Assembly (NCBI RefSeq): GCF_001523745.2
Contig: NZ_CP013386.1
Coordinates: 3,348,001-3,412,000, forward strand
Reading direction: 5' to 3'
Origin: Burkholderia mayonis
GTDB lineage: Bacteria; Pseudomonadota; Gammaproteobacteria; Burkholderiales; Burkholderiaceae
Length of the DNA: 64,000 nucleotides
Shown here: one piece after another, positions 40,721-49,902 of the stretch
Numbering within the stretch: position 1 is the first letter of the stretch
Layout: every line of letters begins with the position of its first letter
Notes under the pieces: generated by a model
The model's input: the letters and a program-made list of their open reading frames with translations, nothing else
Databases searched by the model: none
What the model was told of the DNA's origin: nothing
Translations under genes and position numbers: made by a program

Positions 40721-40964
40721 CTCTTACTCCAACTTCTCTGGTTGAATAGAGCCTCGCTGCAATCCGCATGCGGTGCCCGAGCGAACAGAATCTTATGGTA
40801 AAGGACTTTTCTGATCGGCATCGTCTGACGAAATGGTTTTCTGCCGAATTGACAAGAATCAGGATCCTTTACCCGAAACGCCCGTAAAACAACGACTTAT
40901 GGACGACGAGCAGAAAAAGGGCTCCGGCATGGGCTATCACTTCATCAAAATCAATAGCAAAATG
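40721..40964. other. Intergenic DNA between pagL and the rpoH promoter
   Basis: No gene is supported. A 9-bp inverted repeat, GGTAAAGGA at 40797-40805 and TCCTTTACC at 40865-40873, frames 59 bases. A TTGACA at 40849-40854 lacks a suitable -10. The DNA is less GC-rich than its surroundings. Confidence 0.55.
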
Positions 40965-40992
40965 GGAACTCCAGCGACCCTGTTCCTTCTAA
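40965..40992 (+). promoter_or_regulatory. Sigma-E-like promoter of rpoH
   Basis: GGAACTC (40965-40971) is followed after 16 bases by TCTAA (40988-40992), close to the RpoE consensus GGAACTT-N16-TCTRA. The predicted start near 40998 falls inside the CIRCE operator. Confidence 0.65.
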
Positions 40993-40995
40993 GGA

Positions 40996-41022
40996 TTAGC
41001 ACTCCGGTAGATGGAGTGCTAA
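40996..41022. promoter_or_regulatory. CIRCE operator (HrcA site)
   Basis: TTAGCACTC-N9-GAGTGCTAA is a perfect match to the CIRCE consensus. Placed at the predicted rpoH transcription start, it should let HrcA repress rpoH. It ends 61 bases before the rpoH GTG. Confidence 0.93.
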
Positions 41023-41083
41023 GATTCATCGAGGAATCGCCCCGGCAAAGGGGCTTGTCCCTGATTCCAAAGGAGTTTTTTAC

Positions 41084-42019
<936 letters not shown>

Positions 42020-42059
42020 CGCTCGATCACCCGGCCCACCAGGCCGCGTCGAAACGGAA

Positions 42060-42092
42060 AAGCCCGCTGTCTTGTGACAGCGGGCTTTTTTG
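42060..42092 (+). terminator. Terminator after rpoH
   Basis: A perfect 12-bp stem (42060-42071 with 42076-42087) closes a TTGT loop and runs into a T-tract ending at about 42090. It is located 40 bases beyond rpoH. Confidence 0.92.
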
Positions 42093-42350
42093 TGCACTGC
42101 GAAACCGCACGCGTTGCGCGTATGCTTGATCAACGTTATGAAAAATTCCCCCCGGTGCATTGCGATTTACGTAAGTCTTGAGCCAGCTCAAGTTTCCGCG
42201 ATTGCTTCGCGACGGTGTGCCGCAGCGCGGCGCTAAGGGTTTTCCGGGACACCTCCTACAATTGGGAGGACCGGCCAACGGATGCTGCGCGTGCGCAAGC
42301 GCGTCACGAGACCGGCCTAGTTTTACGCCTATCGCGCTATCCCGGACATC
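42093..42350. other. Upstream region of the cyd operon
   Basis: No gene is supported. It contains TTGATCAA near 42126, an FNR-like palindrome at 42177-42192, and CCTCC/GGAGG arms around a TACAAT element near 42252-42267. Which of these form the cyd promoter cannot be told from sequence. Confidence 0.5.
42177..42192. promoter_or_regulatory. FNR/ANR-like palindrome upstream of cydP
   Basis: TTGAG-N4-CTCAA has the spacing of the FNR box TTGAT-N4-ATCAA and differs symmetrically at one base per half-site. It extends to a 16-bp palindrome. It is 159 bases before the cydP ATG. Confidence 0.42.
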
Positions 42351-42635
42351 ATGGCTTTAACTCTCATCAACAAAAAGGCGTCGCCCCGCGATACGCCGCC
42401 CGCTCGTCCGGCGGGCTGGCGCGATCGGGCGGCCGCCTGGGCCCGCGGCCCGACCCTCGCGCGCGACATCTCGATCGTGCTGGTCTTCAAGCTGATCCTG
42501 CTCGTCGCGCTCAAGTACGCATTCTTCAACCATCCGCAGGCCGAGCACATGTCGTTGCCGCCTGCCGTCGTCGCCGCGCAGCTGCTGTCGACGACGCCAT
42601 CCGAACCCACTCGGGGAGACCGCCATGATAAGTAG
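42351..42635 (+). CDS. cydP: Cytochrome bd oxidase putative small subunit CydP
   Basis: A 94-residue single-helix membrane protein: polar arginine-rich N-terminus, one transmembrane segment near residues 40-60 (DISIVLVFKLILLVALKYAFF), then a short periplasmic tail. This matches the small CydP proteins found before cydAB in beta- and gammaproteobacteria. The last 11 bases overlap the cydA start, showing operon structure. Role in oxidase assembly is inferred from family position; the name is used for that family. Confidence 0.82.
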   Translation: MALTLINKKASPRDTPPARPAGWRDRAAAWARGPTLARDISIVLVFKLILLVALKYAFFNHPQAEHMSLPPAVVAAQLLSTTPSEPTRGDRHDK

Positions 42636-44220
42636 CGAAGTCGTCGATCTGTCGCGCCTGCAGTTCGGCATCACAGCGCTCTACCATTTCCTGTTCGTTC
42701 CATTGACGCTCGGCATGTCCTGGCTGCTCGTCATCATGGAAGCCGTCTACGTGATGACGGGCAAGCAGGTCTACAAGGACATGACCCAGTTCTGGGGCAA
42801 GCTCTTCGGCATCAACTTCGCGATGGGCGTGACGACGGGCATCACGCTCGAATTCCAGTTCGGCACGAACTGGTCGTACTACTCGCACTACGTCGGCGAC
42901 ATCTTCGGCGTGCCGCTCGCCGTCGAAGGACTGATGGCGTTCTTCCTCGAATCGACGTTCGTCGGCCTGTTCTTCTTCGGCTGGAACCGTCTGTCGAAGG
43001 TCCAGCACCTGATCGTCACGTTCCTCGTCGCGCTCGGCTCGAACCTGTCCGCGCTGTGGATCCTCGTCGCGAACGGCTGGATGAACAATCCGGTCGGCGC
43101 CGAGTTCAACTACCAGACGATGCGCATGGAGCTGTCGAACCTCTTCGACGTGATCTTCAATCCGGTCGCGCAGGTGAAGTTCGTGCATACGGTGTCGGCC
43201 GGCTACGTGACGGCCGCGATGTTCGTGCTCGGCGTGTCGGCGTGGTATCTGCTGAAGAAGCGCGACACGGACTTCGCGCTGCGCTCGTTCGCGGTCGCCG
43301 CGGGCTTCGGCCTCGCGTCGACGCTCTGCGTGATCGTGCTCGGCGACGAATCTGGCTACACGACGGGCGAAGTGCAGAAGATGAAGCTCGCCGCGATCGA
43401 ATCCGAATGGGAGACGCAGCCGGCACCCGCATCGTTTACGCTGATCGGCCTGCCGAACCAGGCCGAGGAGCGCACCGACTATGCGATCAAGATCCCGTAC
43501 GCGCTCGGCCTCATCGTGACGCGCTCGATCGACGAGCCGGTAATCGGCCTGCGCGAGCTCGCGAAGCGCAGCGAGGAGCACATCCAGAGCGGAATGGTCG
43601 CATACGGCGCGCTGCAGAAGCTGAAGGCGGGCGACACGAGCGCCGAGACGAAGGCGACCTTCGACCAGCACAAGCAGTATCTCGGCTACGGCCTGATGCT
43701 CAAGCAGTTCACGCAGAACGTGACCGACGCGACGCCGGATCAGATCAAGGCCGCGGCCAAGCAGACGATCCCGCCCGTCGCGCCCGTGTTCTTCTCGTTC
43801 CGGATCATGGTGTTCCTAGGCTTCCTGTTCCTCGCGACCTTCATCGCCGCGTTCTGGTTCTGCGCGCGCCGCCAACTGCTGCAGGACAACCGCCGCTGGT
43901 TCCTGCGCTACGCGGTGTGGGCGATTCCGCTGCCTTGGCTCGCCGCCGAGTTCGGCTGGATCGTCGCCGAAGTCGGCCGCCAGCCGTGGACGATCGCGGG
44001 CATCCTGCCGACGCATCTGTCCGCGTCGAGCCTCACGCCGACCGATCTGTACCTGAGTCTTGCCGGCTTCATCCTGTTCTACACGGCGCTCTTCATCATC
44101 GAGATCACGCTGATGTTCAAGTACGCGCGCCTTGGCCCGTCGTCGCTGCACACCGGCCGCTATCACCACGAACAGGGCGAGCGGCAGCTCGACAAGGCAG
44201 TCGCCGGAACGGCCGCCTGA
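42625..44220 (+). CDS. cydA: Cytochrome bd-type ubiquinol oxidase subunit I
   Basis: Quinol-oxidising, heme-bearing subunit of the bd-type terminal oxidase in the inner membrane. The 531-residue protein has about nine helices, starting LQFGITALYHFLFVPLTLGMSW with the heme histidine. It has the conserved quinol-site region and GRQPWTIAGILPT with the bd-family GRQPW motif near residue 455. Its length includes a sizeable Q-loop region (about 250-390). Starts at ATG 42625 within cydP; GGGGAG lies about six bases ahead. Confidence 0.95.
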   Translation: MISSEVVDLSRLQFGITALYHFLFVPLTLGMSWLLVIMEAVYVMTGKQVYKDMTQFWGKLFGINFAMGVTTGITLEFQFGTNWSYYSHYVGDIFGVPLAVEGLMAFFLESTFVGLFFFGWNRLSKVQHLIVTFLVALGSNLSALWILVANGWMNNPVGAEFNYQTMRMELSNLFDVIFNPVAQVKFVHTVSAGYVTAAMFVLGVSAWYLLKKRDTDFALRSFAVAAGFGLASTLCVIVLGDESGYTTGEVQKMKLAAIESEWETQPAPASFTLIGLPNQAEERTDYAIKIPYALGLIVTRSIDEPVIGLRELAKRSEEHIQSGMVAYGALQKLKAGDTSAETKATFDQHKQYLGYGLMLKQFTQNVTDATPDQIKAAAKQTIPPVAPVFFSFRIMVFLGFLFLATFIAAFWFCARRQLLQDNRRWFLRYAVWAIPLPWLAAEFGWIVAEVGRQPWTIAGILPTHLSASSLTPTDLYLSLAGFILFYTALFIIEITLMFKYARLGPSSLHTGRYHHEQGERQLDKAVAGTAA

Positions 44221-44256
44221 CGACCTCGCCACATCGAATTCGCACAAGGAATCGCT

Positions 44257-45393
44257 ATGGACTACGCAACTCTCAAAGTCATCTGGTGGCTGCTCGTCGG
44301 CGTACTGCTCATCGGCTTCGCGCTGACGGACGGCTTCGACATGGGCGCGGCCGCGCTGCTGCCGTTCCTCGGCAAGACCGACGACGAGCGCCGCATCATC
44401 GTGAACACCGTCGGCGCGACCTGGGAGGGCAACCAGGTCTGGCTCATCACCGCGGGCGGCGCGATGTTCGCCGCCTGGCCGCTCGTCTACGCCGCGTCGT
44501 TCTCGGGCTTCTACTTCGCGATGCTGCTCGTGCTGTTCGCGCTGTTCTTCCGGCCCGTCGGCTTCGACTACCGCAGCAAGCGCGACGATCCGCGCTGGCG
44601 CACGAGCTGGGACTGGGCGCTCTTCGTCGGCGGCTTCGTGCCCGCGCTCGTGTTCGGCGTCGCGTTCGGCAATCTGCTGCAGGGCGTGCCGTTCGCGTTC
44701 GACAACGACTTGCGCGTCACCTATCACGGCAGCTTCTGGGCGCTCCTGAATCCGTTCGCGCTGGTCTGCGGGCTCGTGAGCCTGACGATGCTCGTCGCGC
44801 ACGGCGCCGCGTTCGTCAAGATGAAGACGGACGGCGTGATCGCGAAGCGCGCGTCGATCGCGCTGCGCGTATCTTCGCTCGTCGCGGTCGCGCTGTTCGT
44901 GCTCGCGGGCGTGCTGATCGCGTCGTTCATCGGCGGCTTCCAGATCACGCAGGCGGCGCCCGTCGACACCGTCGCGAACCCGCTCCTCAAGCAGGTTTCC
45001 GCAGCCCCGGGCCTGTGGCTCGTGAACTACGGGCTGTATCCATGGACGATCGCCGCGCCGATCGTCGGCATCGCGGGCGGCGTGCTCGCGATGCTGCTCG
45101 CGGGCTCGAAGCTGGAGAAGACTGCGTTCATCTGCACGGGCCTCATGATCACCGGCGTGATCCTGACGGCGGGCTTTTCGATGTTCCCGTTCATCATGCC
45201 GTCGTCGCTCGATCCGAAGAGCAGCCTCACGGTCTGGGATTCGACGTCGAGCAAGCTGACGCTCCAGGTGATGCTCGCCGCCGTGATCGTGTTCCTGCCG
45301 GTCGTCCTGCTCTACACGGGCTGGGTGTACCGCGTGCTGCGCGGCAAGGTCACGCCGCGCGCGCTCGAGGAAAACCGGCACTCGATGTATTGA
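44257..45393 (+). CDS. cydB: Cytochrome bd-type ubiquinol oxidase subunit II
   Basis: Partner membrane subunit of CydA. The 378-residue protein has about nine hydrophobic helices and family motifs [18 protein letters not shown] near residue 25 and [23 protein letters not shown] near residue 55. Length is standard. It follows cydA by 36 bases and precedes cydX by 70 bases, completing an oxidase operon used at low oxygen or under inhibitor stress. Confidence 0.96.
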   Translation: MDYATLKVIWWLLVGVLLIGFALTDGFDMGAAALLPFLGKTDDERRIIVNTVGATWEGNQVWLITAGGAMFAAWPLVYAASFSGFYFAMLLVLFALFFRPVGFDYRSKRDDPRWRTSWDWALFVGGFVPALVFGVAFGNLLQGVPFAFDNDLRVTYHGSFWALLNPFALVCGLVSLTMLVAHGAAFVKMKTDGVIAKRASIALRVSSLVAVALFVLAGVLIASFIGGFQITQAAPVDTVANPLLKQVSAAPGLWLVNYGLYPWTIAAPIVGIAGGVLAMLLAGSKLEKTAFICTGLMITGVILTAGFSMFPFIMPSSLDPKSSLTVWDSTSSKLTLQVMLAAVIVFLPVVLLYTGWVYRVLRGKVTPRALEENRHSMY

Positions 45394-45463
45394 CGTTCGG
45401 CCGGCCGCCGCGTGCTCGGCACGACGCGGCCGGTTCTTGGCAAGATTCGCAAGGAGTCAGATC

Positions 45464-45562
45464 ATGTGGTACTTCAGTTGGATACTCGGCATCGGCGTCG
45501 CGCTCGCGTTCGGCATCATCAATGCGATGTGGCTCGAAGCGCGGCAAAAGCGCGATGCGTAA
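45464..45562 (+). CDS. cydX: Cytochrome bd oxidase small subunit CydX
   Basis: A 32-residue single-span membrane protein: MWYFSWILGIGVALAFGIIN followed by the conserved MWLEA. An AAGGAG lies nine bases before ATG 45464. CydX stabilises the heme-bearing oxidase in E. coli. The frame is small but matches family hallmarks (W-Y-x-x-W-x-L-G and the terminal W-L-E) and position exactly. Confidence 0.93.
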   Translation: MWYFSWILGIGVALAFGIINAMWLEARQKRDA

Positions 45563-46101
45563 CGGCGGCGCGCGCGTCGGGCCGGCCTAGCGCTGCGTCG
45601 GATCGGCAGCGGACGCGAGCGGTCGTCGTTGTTCGCTCGTTCGCTCGTTCGCTTGTCTGTTCCGGGCTCGAGACGCTCGATTCAATGCCGCAGGACAAAG
45701 CCCTCGCCGCGCGCGAGGGCTTTTTGTTTCGCCTTGCGCGTGAGCGGGCGCGGTTTCGCGCACAGCCATCGCGGATCAGTAGCGACGCGCCCGGGACGGC
45801 GACGCTCTCGTTTTCGTCGCACCTGCCGCCCGCGTCGATGCGATGCCGTTGATTTCGGCGAATCGCTCGCAGCCCGTTTCGCGGGAGATGAACGGCGCGG
45901 CGCGCCGCCGATGCATGTCGCTTACGTCTTTCGCTTTCGCTCCTCGCTCCCCCCGCCGGCTTCTTTCGTCGCCGCTCGCTTGCCGCGGCCGCGACTTCTC
46001 GGCGCGCGTCTTCGCCCCGCCTTCGCTGAACGCGCCGCCCACCCGCCGCATCGCTCAATCCATCCTTTTTTGCAAAATCCAATTCCAATCAGATTCCAAA
46101 T
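45563..46101. other. Intergenic stretch downstream of cydX
   Basis: No gene is supported in about 540 bases. It contains three near-perfect copies of GTTCGCTC at 45631-45654 and one terminator at 45697-45723. Overlapping frames on both strands have no recognisable family and biased composition. Confidence 0.55.
45697..45725 (+). terminator. Terminator of the cyd operon
   Basis: An 11-bp stem (45697-45707 with 45713-45723) closes a CGCGC loop and continues into a T-run at 45721-45725. It lies 134 bases after cydX. Confidence 0.85.
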
Positions 46102-46122
46102 TGATACCACTTGAACACCAAT
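46102..46122. promoter_or_regulatory. Candidate NagR operator upstream of the hexosaminidase gene
   Basis: TGATACCAC followed by TTGAACACCAAT places two ACCA blocks (46106-46109, 46117-46120) 11 bases apart, the same spacing as in the AT-rich site before nagR (57397-57417). A GntR-type regulator (NagR) is encoded nearby. Confidence 0.6.
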
Positions 46123-46657
46123 CGAAGGTTTCATAAGATCTTTCACACGGCCGCTCACAGGCCGCATCCACATCGGTGGAGGAGGCATGAAGGATCCCCG
46201 TTTGGCCGGCATCGTCGCTTCCAACGCATTCGACGCAACCGGCACCCACCGCTTCCGCTCGCGCCGTGCCTCGATGACTCGACCTGAACGTTCGCTGGCG
46301 GCTCATCCCGCGCCGTCGACGAATCGCGCCGCGCGGCCCGCTCGTTTCGCGCCCGATGCCTTCGGCGTCGGCTTCGGCTTCGGCTTCGGCGTCGGCGTCG
46401 GCATCACGGCAGGCTTCGCCTTCGCTCGCATGGCCGCGCGCCGCTCATGAACACACCCGCACCCGCGCGCCGCCGCCCCGACCGACACGACCGCCCCGAA
46501 TCCGATCCGTGACACGCGAACGCGCGCGACCGCAGCTTCGTCCTTCCTTTCGTCCGCGCGCAGCCCCCGAGCCTTCCCCAGCAGCTTCCTTGAAAGACCC
46601 GATCGCAGCGACGTAATCCCACGGCGTCGTATCGCCGTTTTTTTCCGAGGAATCCCC
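46123..46657. other. Long leader region before the hexosaminidase gene, with hexamer repeat
   Basis: About 535 bases separate the candidate operator from the hexosaminidase ATG. A frame at 46187-46450 (87 codons) starts behind GGAGGAGG and is uncertain. Seven tandem copies of a (T/G)TCGGC hexamer lie at 46361-46402, in frame with it. No other gene is supported. Confidence 0.5.
46361..46402. repeat. Hexanucleotide tandem repeat, seven units
   Basis: Seven consecutive six-base units, four TTCGGC and three GTCGGC. This is a candidate variable-number repeat. In the frame starting at 46187 it encodes alternating Phe-Gly and Val-Gly. Confidence 0.85.
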
Positions 46658-49150
46658 ATGAATCGAATCTCGCATTCCCTGTGCACCGCCTTGCTGGCCG
46701 CGGCGGCGCTAGTGCCTGCGGCATCGCGCGCGCAGTTGCCCGCGCGGGCAACTGCGGCCGCGGCGGCCGCACGGCCGTCCACCTCGCCCGCCACGCCCGC
46801 CGAGCTCGCCGCGCTGCTGTCGAACGGCCTCGCGGTGCGCGTCTCCGTCGACAACAATCATGCGGCGTCGGCAGGCGTGCCGTGCGCCGGCCTCGGCGCC
46901 GATTGGGCGAGTTGCGCGACGGGCCGCCTGATCCTGCAGAACCGCGGGCACCCGCAGATCACCGACGGCGGCTGGCGGCTGTATCTGCACAGCATTCGAC
47001 GGATTCTCCGGATCGATCGCCCGGGCTTCACGCTGCGCCATCTGACGGGCGATCTGTACGAGCTGACGCCGCAGCCCGGCACGATCAAGCTTGCGCAAGG
47101 CGAGCGGATCGAGTTGCCGTTCGTCGCCGAATACTGGCTGCGCCGCTACAGCGACGTGATTCCGCGCCCGTACGTCGTCGTCGACGGTGCGCCGCCCGCG
47201 GTGCTCCGCTACGACGACACCGACGACGAGCTGCGCTACGTCGAAACGCTGCCCGCCGACGCGCAGAGCGACTCGCCCGGCAATGCGCCGCCCGTCGCCG
47301 CGCAGCCGGTCGCGAGCCGCGCGCTGCCGAGCGTGAAGCGAGAGCGCGCGCTGCCCGGCGCGCTCGATTTGCGCGGCGTCGATCTGACGCTGCCGGAGCT
47401 GTCGTCCGCGCAGGTCGCGGCGTTGCGCGATCGCGCGGGCACGCTCGGTCTCGACGGCGCGGCCGTGCCCGTCTGGGGCGTCGTCGCGCCGCGCCGGCTG
47501 CCCGCCGACATCGCGGCGCCGGGCGGCTACCGGCTCGCGATCGGGCCACGCGGCGCGTTCGTCGAAGGCTACGATCGCGCCGGTCTGTACCACGGCGTGC
47601 AGACGCTCTTCTCGCTCGCGCCGGCGGGCGGCGGAACCGTGCCGGCGATGCTCGTCGAGGACGCGCCGCGCTTCGCCCATCGCGGAATGCACGTCGATCT
47701 CGCGCGCAACTTCAAGCAACCAGCGACGCTGCGCCGCCTGATCGACCAGATGAGCGCGTACAAGCTCAACCGGCTGCATCTGCATCTGTCCGACGACGAG
47801 GGCTGGCGCATCGAGATTCCGGGCCTGCCGGAGCTGACCGACATCGGCTCGCGCCGCTGCCACGATCCGAGCGAAACGCGCTGCCTGCTGCCGCAGCTCG
47901 GCTCCGGGCCGGACAATCGCTCGGGCGGCGGCTATCTGACGCGCGACGACTACATCGCGCTGCTGCGCTACGCGGCCGATCGCTTCGTCGAAGTGATCCC
48001 CGAGATCGACATGCCCGCGCACTCGCGCGCGGCCGTCGTATCGATGGAGGCGCGCTATCGCCGCTTGCACGCGGCCGGCCGCGAGCAAGAAGCGAGCGCG
48101 TATCGTCTGCTCGATCCGCAGGACACGTCGAACCTGCTGACGGTCCAGTTCTACGACCGACGCAGCGATCTGAACCCGTGCCTGCCGGGCGCGCTCAACT
48201 TCGCGTCGAAGGTGATCCGCGAGATCGCGTCGATGCACGCGGACGCGCAAGCGCCGCTGCGCATCTGGCACTTCGGCGGCGACGAGGCCAAGAACATCCT
48301 GCTCGGCGCGGGCTTCCAGCCGCTCGACGGCGCCGATCCGGGCAAGGGCCGCGTCAATCTCGCCGCGCAGGACAAGCCGTGGGCGCGCTCGCCCGCCTGC
48401 ACCGCGCTGCTGCAGCGTGGAGAAATCAAGTCGATCGACGAGCTGCCGACGCGCTTCGCGAAGCAGGTCAGCGCCGTCGTGAACGCGAACGGGATCGGCG
48501 CGATGGCCGCGTGGCAGGACGGCATCAAGCATGCGAACGGACCGCAGGACTTCAGCACGCGCAGCGTGATGGTGTCGCTGTGGGACACGATCTTCTGGGG
48601 CGCGTCCGACAGCGCGCGCGACCTGAGCGCGAAGGGCTATCGGACGGTGCTCGCGCTGCCCGACTACCTGTACTTCGACTTCCCGTACACGCGTAATCCG
48701 CGCGAGCGCGGCTACTACTGGGGATCGCAGGCGACGGACGAGTACAAGGTGTTTTCGCTCGCGCCGGAGAACCTGCCGCAGAACGCCGAGGTGTTCGGCG
48801 ATCGAGACGGTAATCCGTTCGAGGTGACGAGCGCGGGTGCGACGCCGCGCATCGAGGGCATCCAGGGGCAGGCGTGGGGCGAAGTGATGCGCAACGGGCA
48901 GTTGCTCGAATACATGGTGTATCCGCGCCTCCTCGCGCTCGCCGAGCGCGCGTGGCACCGGGCCGATTGGGAGCTGCCGTATGCGGCCGGCGTGCGCTAC
49001 AAGCTCGGCGACACGCATCACGTCGACACGGCGGCGCTCGAACGCGACTGGGCGGGCTTCGCGACCGTGCTCAAGCGGCGCGAATTGCCGAAGCTCGAAC
49101 GCGCGGGCATCGGGTATCGCAAGCCGACGTTCACGCTGACGGGCAAGTGA
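46658..49150 (+). CDS. Secreted beta-N-acetylhexosaminidase (GH20, chitobiase type)
   Basis: Releases N-acetylglucosamine from chitin fragments or related glycans. The 830-residue precursor has a signal peptide (about residues 1-25, ending ASRA). An N-terminal CHB_HEX carbohydrate-binding-like domain follows, then a GH20b domain near 220-320, and the catalytic barrel from about residue 325 (RGMHVDLARNF). The catalytic Asp-Glu pair is in WHFGGDEAKN near residue 540. It faces the convergent nag operon that imports and degrades its product, and shares an operator pattern with it. Confidence 0.94.
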   Translation: MNRISHSLCTALLAAAALVPAASRAQLPARATAAAAAARPSTSPATPAELAALLSNGLAVRVSVDNNHAASAGVPCAGLGADWASCATGRLILQNRGHPQITDGGWRLYLHSIRRILRIDRPGFTLRHLTGDLYELTPQPGTIKLAQGERIELPFVAEYWLRRYSDVIPRPYVVVDGAPPAVLRYDDTDDELRYVETLPADAQSDSPGNAPPVAAQPVASRALPSVKRERALPGALDLRGVDLTLPELSSAQVAALRDRAGTLGLDGAAVPVWGVVAPRRLPADIAAPGGYRLAIGPRGAFVEGYDRAGLYHGVQTLFSLAPAGGGTVPAMLVEDAPRFAHRGMHVDLARNFKQPATLRRLIDQMSAYKLNRLHLHLSDDEGWRIEIPGLPELTDIGSRRCHDPSETRCLLPQLGSGPDNRSGGGYLTRDDYIALLRYAADRFVEVIPEIDMPAHSRAAVVSMEARYRRLHAAGREQEASAYRLLDPQDTSNLLTVQFYDRRSDLNPCLPGALNFASKVIREIASMHADAQAPLRIWHFGGDEAKNILLGAGFQPLDGADPGKGRVNLAAQDKPWARSPACTALLQRGEIKSIDELPTRFAKQVSAVVNANGIGAMAAWQDGIKHANGPQDFSTRSVMVSLWDTIFWGASDSARDLSAKGYRTVLALPDYLYFDFPYTRNPRERGYYWGSQATDEYKVFSLAPENLPQNAEVFGDRDGNPFEVTSAGATPRIEGIQGQAWGEVMRNGQLLEYMVYPRLLALAERAWHRADWELPYAAGVRYKLGDTHHVDTAALERDWAGFATVLKRRELPKLERAGIGYRKPTFTLTGK

Positions 49151-49157
49151 TCCGCGA

Positions 49158-49192
49158 GCCGGGCGACGCGTTGCGTGCGCGTCGCCCGGCTT
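49158..49192 (+). terminator. Terminator after the hexosaminidase gene
   Basis: A perfect 13-bp GC-rich stem (49158-49170 with 49178-49190) closes a TTGCGTG loop. It starts eight bases after the stop codon; the trailing T-run is short. Confidence 0.75.
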
Positions 49193-49817
49193 GTTCAATT
49201 TCAATGCGCGGGTCGAGCGGCACTCGGTCGAGCGGCAGATGTCCGGTTCGGACGCATGCGTCGCTCGCGGCTTCGCGAGGCCCATTGCGGCGCGGCTTCA
49301 TCGATGGGCCATCTGCCCGGCGCGCCGCGACGCTCGATCGGGACGCCGCCCGTGCGGCGAATCATCGGCTCGGCCAACCGTCGTCGCGCCTGATTTGCCG
49401 AAGCGCGTGCTGCGGGCCATTCATTGCATCGCCAACGCGACTGCGGAAACGATGCAGGCGTGCCCCGACGCCGATCGTCGCGGCGCCATGCCGAGTGCGA
49501 TGGCCGCTCCCGATCGTCGCTTTCGTCGTGCGACAGGCGCGGCGCTCGCATCCGGAATCGGGCTTCGCTGCTTCGATCCGGCGCGCGGCCGCCTTCTCGC
49601 TTGTCCGCTCGCTCGCCGCTTCGCAAGTCGCCACGCCGAATCGCACATCGAATCGCAATGTCTCGCGCATCGTGCAAGCCGCCATCGGCACGCCGGCGAT
49701 CCATGATGTCGCGCGGCCAAGACGGCAGAAAGCCGCGACGCCGCCCGCGTGCCGTTTCCTTTGCCGTTCGCCCTCCGCAACGCGAAGACCGCCCACGCCG
49801 ATCGCCGAGCCAAAGAA
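49193..49817. other. Intergenic stretch between convergent hexosaminidase and nagE genes
   Basis: About 625 bases with no gene I can support. Frames are open on both strands but code for arginine/serine-rich, motif-free sequence. A 12-base direct repeat (49211-49222 and 49226-49237) is the only structure noticed. Confidence 0.6.
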
Positions 49818-49846
49818 AAACGGCTTGCGGCAATCGCAAGCCGTTT
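49818..49846 (-). terminator. Terminator of the nag operon
   Basis: On the minus strand a 12-bp stem (49835-49846 with 49818-49829) closes a five-base loop and is followed by a T-run. It lies 57 bases beyond the nagE stop. Confidence 0.85.
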
Positions 49847-49902
49847 CCCGTTTGCCGATCGAAGCCGAACCCGCCGCGCGGATTCGGCCGACCCATGTCG
49901 CG

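Noticed and set aside
42126..42137. TTGATCAACGTT as a second FNR box before cydP
   Set aside because: The right half-site at the N4 spacing is GTTAT rather than ATCAA, so it does not fit.
46709..49285. 858-codon minus-strand frame opposite the hexosaminidase gene
   Set aside because: No recognisable domain, arginine-rich, and the other strand has a signal peptide and GH20 catalytic motif.
49193..49817. Possible gene in the gap between the hexosaminidase and nagE genes
   Set aside because: Several overlapping frames exist but none has a good start signal, plausible composition or recognisable family.
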